Source: Phylloscopus collybita
Lineage: Eukaryota; Chordata; Aves; Passeriformes; Phylloscopidae
Assembly (NCBI GenBank): GCA_027886175.1
Contig: JAJNNQ010000078.1
Span: 3,162,001 to 3,226,000, forward strand
DNA length: 64,000 bases
Direction: 5' to 3'
Every line of letters starts with the position of its first letter. Within the stretch, counting starts at the first letter, position 1. Shown here piece by piece: positions 59,840-64,000 of this stretch. The notes under the pieces were generated by a model, which was not told the DNA's origin, did no database searches, and saw nothing but the letters and a program-made list of their open reading frames with translations. The position numbers and the translations under genes are program-made.

Positions 59840-60225
59840 GGGGAGCATCACTGGGGATGGCATTCCAGGTTGGAGAGATCCCATGCTTTAAATGACATTA
59901 TTAATTTGTCGGAGATTGTGGAGGAGCCGCCACCTTCCTTTGTCAGCTTTTTGGATGACAAAAACTGGGGAGTTTCATGGAGACATGGTCTCCACAATGT
60001 TACCTTTTGCCAATTGCTCATCCACTAACTCCTCAAGCGCCTTCAGCTTTTGTTTGCTAAGCAGCCACTGTTCTACCCAGACTGGTGTGTCTGTTTTCCA
60101 ATTCAGCTTTTGGGTAGAGCGCTATTCAGTGACCGCTGCCCAAAAATTCTGTGGAGAGTCTGGGATGTTATTGGTGACTCCCCACTGGGCCATCAGGTCT
60201 CTCCCCAACAAGGGCTCTGAGTAGT
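59840..60225 (-). pseudogene. pol: ERV3 pol part 1 (RT fingers)
   Basis: Reads [16 protein letters not shown], then SPVFVIQKADKGRWR and GSLQPGMPSPVMLP, the RT fingers and start of palm, ending at the nested LTR. Contains stops. Frame as in part 2. Confidence 0.8.
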
Positions 60226-60741
60226 TTAAAACAAACGGACAGAGATTTGCCAATTGTCCGTTTGGCCCTCAATTTGGACGATGCTCTTGGACTGTTTTGC
60301 CAATTGCGTACCTCCTATACATTGAACATGACCAGCTATGTCTTGCAAAGGCCAGTGTGATGGCCAGATCTCTGTAGGGATAACCGTGCAGTCTGCTCCT
60401 GTGTCCAAAAGGGCCTTAATGTGTTTAGATTCCCCACCCCCTTTGACATGACACCAGATTTTGGGGTTGCCCTTCCCGATGGCATAGACCCGGGCTACTG
60501 TGGGTCCCTGCTTCCTGGCACCTTGGGATGGTATTCCTCTCAGGATAGCTTGAGCTATGATTTGTCCTTTGGGAAGGAACAGGGGTGGGTGAACACAGTG
60601 CAGGCAGAGATAGAAACGCTTGGTGTCTGATGACATGAGACCTGGAGCGATTGCAATTTCTTGTGGTGTGTATTTGGTGTCCCCAGTGATGATGTACGCA
60701 CTATTAATTCGCTGCCAATTACCATGCTGTTGTGGGTCCAC
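60226..60741 (-). pseudogene. pro: ERV3 dUTPase remnant and protease
   Basis: N-terminal half has a degenerate dUTPase end (APGLMSSDTKRF; HPPLFLPKGQIIAQAIL), followed by an aspartic protease with IKALLDTGADCTVIP. The dUTPase-protease order is that of betaretroviral pro. Open for 171 codons. Confidence 0.8.
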
Positions 60742-60914
60742 AGAGACAAAATGCTAATTGGTGTCACTTAGGTGGAGTGGTTCTGTCAGCTGCAACCTGA
60801 AAGGCTCATACATAGAATTAGTGGTTAGAATAGGTTTGTTTATGTTTTCCCCTTCCCCATTCTTATCCTCTGTTCCACTTATTTTTGCACGCTGAACAGA
60901 GAAGCTCTGATCAT

Positions 60915-63067
60915 TTAGTTTTTTTGTTGTTGACCCCCTGAATGTGCTTGTAGTTCTTTTCCCCTGTTTGCATTAAGATCCTCAAGTTGTTTTTTCATTG
61001 GACAGTGGTTAACCCAGTGCCCAAAGGCCTTGCAAAGCAAGCACGGTTTCATGGGGCTGATGTGGGCCGGTCTCCGCTGCTGCCCAGCGTGCTGTGGTGT
61101 TGTTGGAAGGGGGGCTGGGCTGGCAACGGCGATCCTTTGATGTGGTCTCGGCAGCTGTTTTGGTCTGGTGTCTGCTGTCACAGTCATCAGAGGCACTTTC
61201 CTGTTACAAACTTGAAGCATATCTTGTAATGTGGGAGTAGGTTCTAGAGGCAAACTTAGAATGGCAGCTTTACATTGCTCATTTGCATTAATAAATGCCA
61301 CTACCTCTAAAACCTCCTCCCCTGCATTCTCTTTCTTGACGTGGCTCTGGTCAGCCTTTCTACAAATTTTAGGAAAGGCTCTGATGGCTGTTGCCTAATG
61401 TTAACATATGGCTCAAGGGGACCATCGGGTTGCAGCGTATAAAAAGCCTTTTCAGCAGCCTCTTTGATCATCTCAAGGACAGGCAGGGGGATCTCTGCTG
61501 CCTGTGTGGGAGCGAGAGGCCAGGGACCCTCCCCGCAGAGATGCTCTAAGATAATTGGCAAACCATTTACATCTACTGCTGTTTGAGGATCTCTGAGAAG
61601 CTCTGGAAGGGCTTCTTGTAGCAGCTTTTTCTACGCTGCTTCCCAGAGTTTAAACTCTGTAGAAGACATGAGGCTTGCAAAGAGCTGTCGAATGTCAAAT
61701 GGGGCTGCCACAGTTTGTGCTCAGCATTTAAAAGTCCATGGAAGTATGGACTGTCTCTTCCATACTCTTTATGGATTTTGCAGAGATCTTTTATTGTTTG
61801 CCAAGAGAAAGGCTTCCAATTAGCATCAGCAACTCCACCTCCACTAGTTCGGTGATATGTAACTGGGGCAAGTGAGATAATAGGACCTTGAGGTGTAGTT
61901 GGGGTTCCTAGCTCCCCATCTTTTAAATAGAAAGCAGTGGAAGCAGGTGCAGGGGTGTGGGGACCAGCAGTGGGTGTATGGTGGCTGTGGGAGCTAGGCA
62001 GGGGCGCATGGGAAACAGGGGGGTTGGTGGCAGGGGCAGGAGGGGTGAAGGGCGTATGGGGGACGATGGTGGAGGGGTTGGGAGACAGGGGACTGTACGG
62101 GCTTGAAGGCAGAGGGCTGGAGGAGCAGGGGGGCAGAGGGTTGAAGCAGCAGGGGGATTTGGGGTGGAAGCAGCAGGGATGCAGGTGGAGGGGCTGTGAG
62201 AAAAGGGGGTGGAGGGGACCGTGGGAACAGGGGGCAGGTACCTGAGGCTGGCAAGGGGTGGGCACATTCCTGTGGGTGGGTGACATCACATCTGTGGCCA
62301 CTCCCAGTGAGGAGTAAAGGGGCGGTGCTGAGGGAGATGCCAGGAGGGTGGGGGAAGGGAGGGTGCCAGGAGGCTGGGGAGGGGTGAAAGCTGAGGAGGG
62401 ATTTTTGGACTGCAAATTTGCCTCCTGGCAGGGGGAAGACAAAGGAAGACAATGTGCCATGTGGCCGCCTCCATTTTCAGTGTTTTGGGATTGTGAAACA
62501 GTTACAATTAGCATTTTCAGCAAGTTTAACACACACATGGGGATTTTGGGGTTTGGAAACAGGTTTGGAGTCAGAATTTTCAGGAAATCTAACACACACC
62601 TGGGGATTTGGGGGTTGGGAAGCAGGGGGTTGGGAAGGATCCCATGCAGTTTTGCCAGAACCACGTGGGTGAGGGGGCTGGGTCTCATTTTTTAAAGCAC
62701 TGGGTTTCGGGGTAGTATTTTTAGGGTCAGGGTGAGGGGGAGCAGAAGAAACATGCAAAGTTTCATTGTGATTTGGCTTTTCTTTTTCTCCATTTCGTTT
62801 CATCAAGGCTGATCTTATCTGTAGTCCAAAAACTACTAATTTTGCATATGAACTGCCTTGCTTCCCCAAATCTATGAATTTTTTTCCCACATCATCCCAG
62901 AACGCGATCTCATAAACATTTTCAGGAGAGGTGTCAGGGAAATTTGCAAAAAGCCAAAGCACAAACTGTTTCAACTATTTCTTAGAAAACTAAACATTTC
63001 CTCTAATTAGAATTGCAAAAATATGATTATAAGTTTCCTTTTGTGCTGTGCTAAGTTTAGCTCCCAT
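60915..63067 (-). pseudogene. gag: ERV3 gag, broken
   Basis: ATG at 63067 gives MGAKLSTAQKETYNHIFAIL with a myristoylation Gly. Two in-frame TAGs near 62995 precede FVLWLFANFPDTSPENVYEI and WDDVGKKF (matrix). A long Pro/Ser/His-rich stretch (62300-61930, e.g. PSSPYSPLSPNPST) follows. Capsid starts near TYHRTSGGGVADANWKPFSW and includes NIRQQPSEPFLKFVERLTRA; nucleocapsid has a CCHC knuckle CLLCKAFGHWVNHC. Frame changes near 62680, 61565 and 61305. Class II. Confidence 0.85.
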
Positions 63068-63683
63068 TTTTAGATGTTAAAGGCACACCACAACTACACA
63101 CAGACTGAGAAAATGAAAGCAAAACCAAGCTCTGCACACGGAAAAAAACCTGGAGTAGGAGAAACGAAAGCAGCCGGCTTTTCCTGAACACAGCAGCCAG
63201 CAGTCATGTGTGCCTCGCCACAGGCACGCAGCTGCCTGGATTATGGCGCCGCTTTTAAATAAAAGACACAAGCGTGATCAGGAGAGATACTGGTCCCTCT
63301 CTCTCTACCCTGTCCGATCAGCTGCACAGCCACCCATGCCCTGAGCAGGGCAAAAAGGAAAAACCCTGAGAGCCCCCCCTGGCCTGTTGTGGAGAGAGTT
63401 ACTCACCAGAGTCCAGTGCAAAGCAGTGCTCGGGTCTGTGGGAATCTCCACTGGAAACAGGACTTCTCTGGAGCTTAGAGAAGCTGTCCTGTTCATCCTC
63501 TCAGAGTCCAAGCTCACTAAAAAGGAGATGAACTCCAACAGGCACTTCACGTCCACGAATCTTATTTTCAGAGATAAATCTCAGTCTCTACTGGTGACCG
63601 ATGATACCGGGGTCTCCCAGCGGACGCGAAGCTCTCCAAACCTTGTCTGTGGCCACGTGGGGTCAGGTGGCTGTGTCTTTTCA
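63068..63683 (-). other. ERV3 leader
   Basis: Between primer site and gag ATG; includes a possible splice donor complement at 63405 ('gttactcacc'). No coding feature. Confidence 0.55.
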
Positions 63684-63701
63684 GCCCCATTTTGGGCGCC
63701 A
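63684..63701 (-). promoter_or_regulatory. ERV3 primer binding site (Lys-like)
   Basis: TGGCGCCCAAAATGGGGC on the minus strand. Close to the tRNA-Lys-1,2 site TGGCGCCCAACGTGGGGC, usual for betaretroviruses. Confidence 0.82.
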
Positions 63702-63703
63702 GA

Positions 63704-64000
63704 TATAACAGCGAATTAATCACTACTATTTTGTGGAGTCTGTGTGGTAGCTGTGCTAGGAGAGCAGCCTCGTGGTTTGTCCCAAAAGGATACTCTCCTT
63801 GCACTCCAGAACAGGCACAGACCCCTCAGACAAGTCTAGGCTTGTTTCAGGCAGCCTGGGACCCAGGAGCAGCAGGGAGATAAATGTAGCAAGATGAAAT
63901 CCAATGTGACTCCTTCAGAGAGGTTGGACTTTCAGTGGAGAAAGGAAATGGATCTTGTCCAGAGATTTTATTCCAGTTACAGCAGCAGTTCTGAACCGTG
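63704..64000 (-). repeat. ERV3 5' LTR, partial (leaves window)
   Basis: The R-U5 end of the LTR; AATAAA complement at about 63968. Matches 866-1161 in inverted orientation. The terminal CA of the family is TA here. U3 lies beyond the window. Confidence 0.8.

Larger units (their letters stand above)
56193..64000 (-). mobile_element. ERV3: class II beta-like provirus, incomplete
   Basis: Minus strand: 5' LTR from 64000 (and beyond) to 63704, Lys-like primer site, gag with CCHC, dUTPase-protease, RT (YMDD), RNase H, integrase, and an env with most of SU missing. The 3' LTR is absent because the element is cut at the ERV4 junction. A solo LTR is nested in RT. Pol keeps one reading frame throughout apart from stops and that insertion. 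Confidence 0.88.

Overview
The window looks like a repeat-choked stretch of a songbird (passerine) nuclear genome. This is inferred from exon-intron host genes with GT-AG borders, CR1 LINE 3' ends, avian endogenous retroviruses (ERVs), MHC class II beta sequence, ITPRIP-like gene copies and a PAK3-like kinase of the type known to be multiplied in finches. The retroviral density fits an ERV refuge such as the W chromosome or an MHC-bearing microchromosome; the sequence alone does not decide which.

Layout. 1-1161: two solo or partial LTRs in opposite orientation. 2362-20527 (minus): a multi-exon PAK3-like kinase gene. Its kinase exons can be followed base by base, two exons carry small frameshifting deletions, coiled-coil exons lie before the kinase part, and a 13-bp minisatellite flanks each end. 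A 6.6-kb env-less ERV-L provirus (ERV1, 4704-11291, minus), with open gag and pol and nearly identical LTRs, sits in the intron before the DFG exon. 21915-24868 (plus): a 2.95-kb element with two identical 320-bp LTRs, a Trp-tRNA-like primer site and a gag-headed reading frame fused to a very GC-rich insert, ending in an internal poly(A) run. 26068-26615: an MHC class II X-Y promoter module facing an inverted MHC class II beta exon 2 pseudogene. 26631-34239: an LTR pair in inverted orientation leading into a mosaic ERV-L provirus (ERV2, plus).

34240-43310: segmental duplications with two ITPRIPL1-like pseudogene copies (35751-37428 and 41607-42250, minus), CR1 fragments, a solo LTR and a stray PAK P-loop exon in plus orientation. 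44701-45112: an unrecognised helical coding segment (minus). 45240-46615: C-rich and CACAGG-type satellites. 46945-48480: a class I ERV fragment. 49119-56192 (plus): a class I gamma-like provirus (ERV4) with deleted pol, two small ORFs before env and a 431-codon env-derived ORF. 56193-64000 (minus): a class II beta-like provirus (ERV3) running off the right edge and meeting ERV4 tail to tail.

How it fits together: the host genes (kinase, MHC, ITPRIP-like) appear as broken or rearranged copies shaped by duplication, inversion and retroviral insertion. Two insertions (ERV1 and the 21915 element) look very young from their LTR identity. The most unusual items are the 21915 element with its internal poly(A) and GC-rich gag extension, the amber codon shared by two divergent ERV-L copies between gag and pro and set in a conserved foldable repeat, and the chimeric ERV2.
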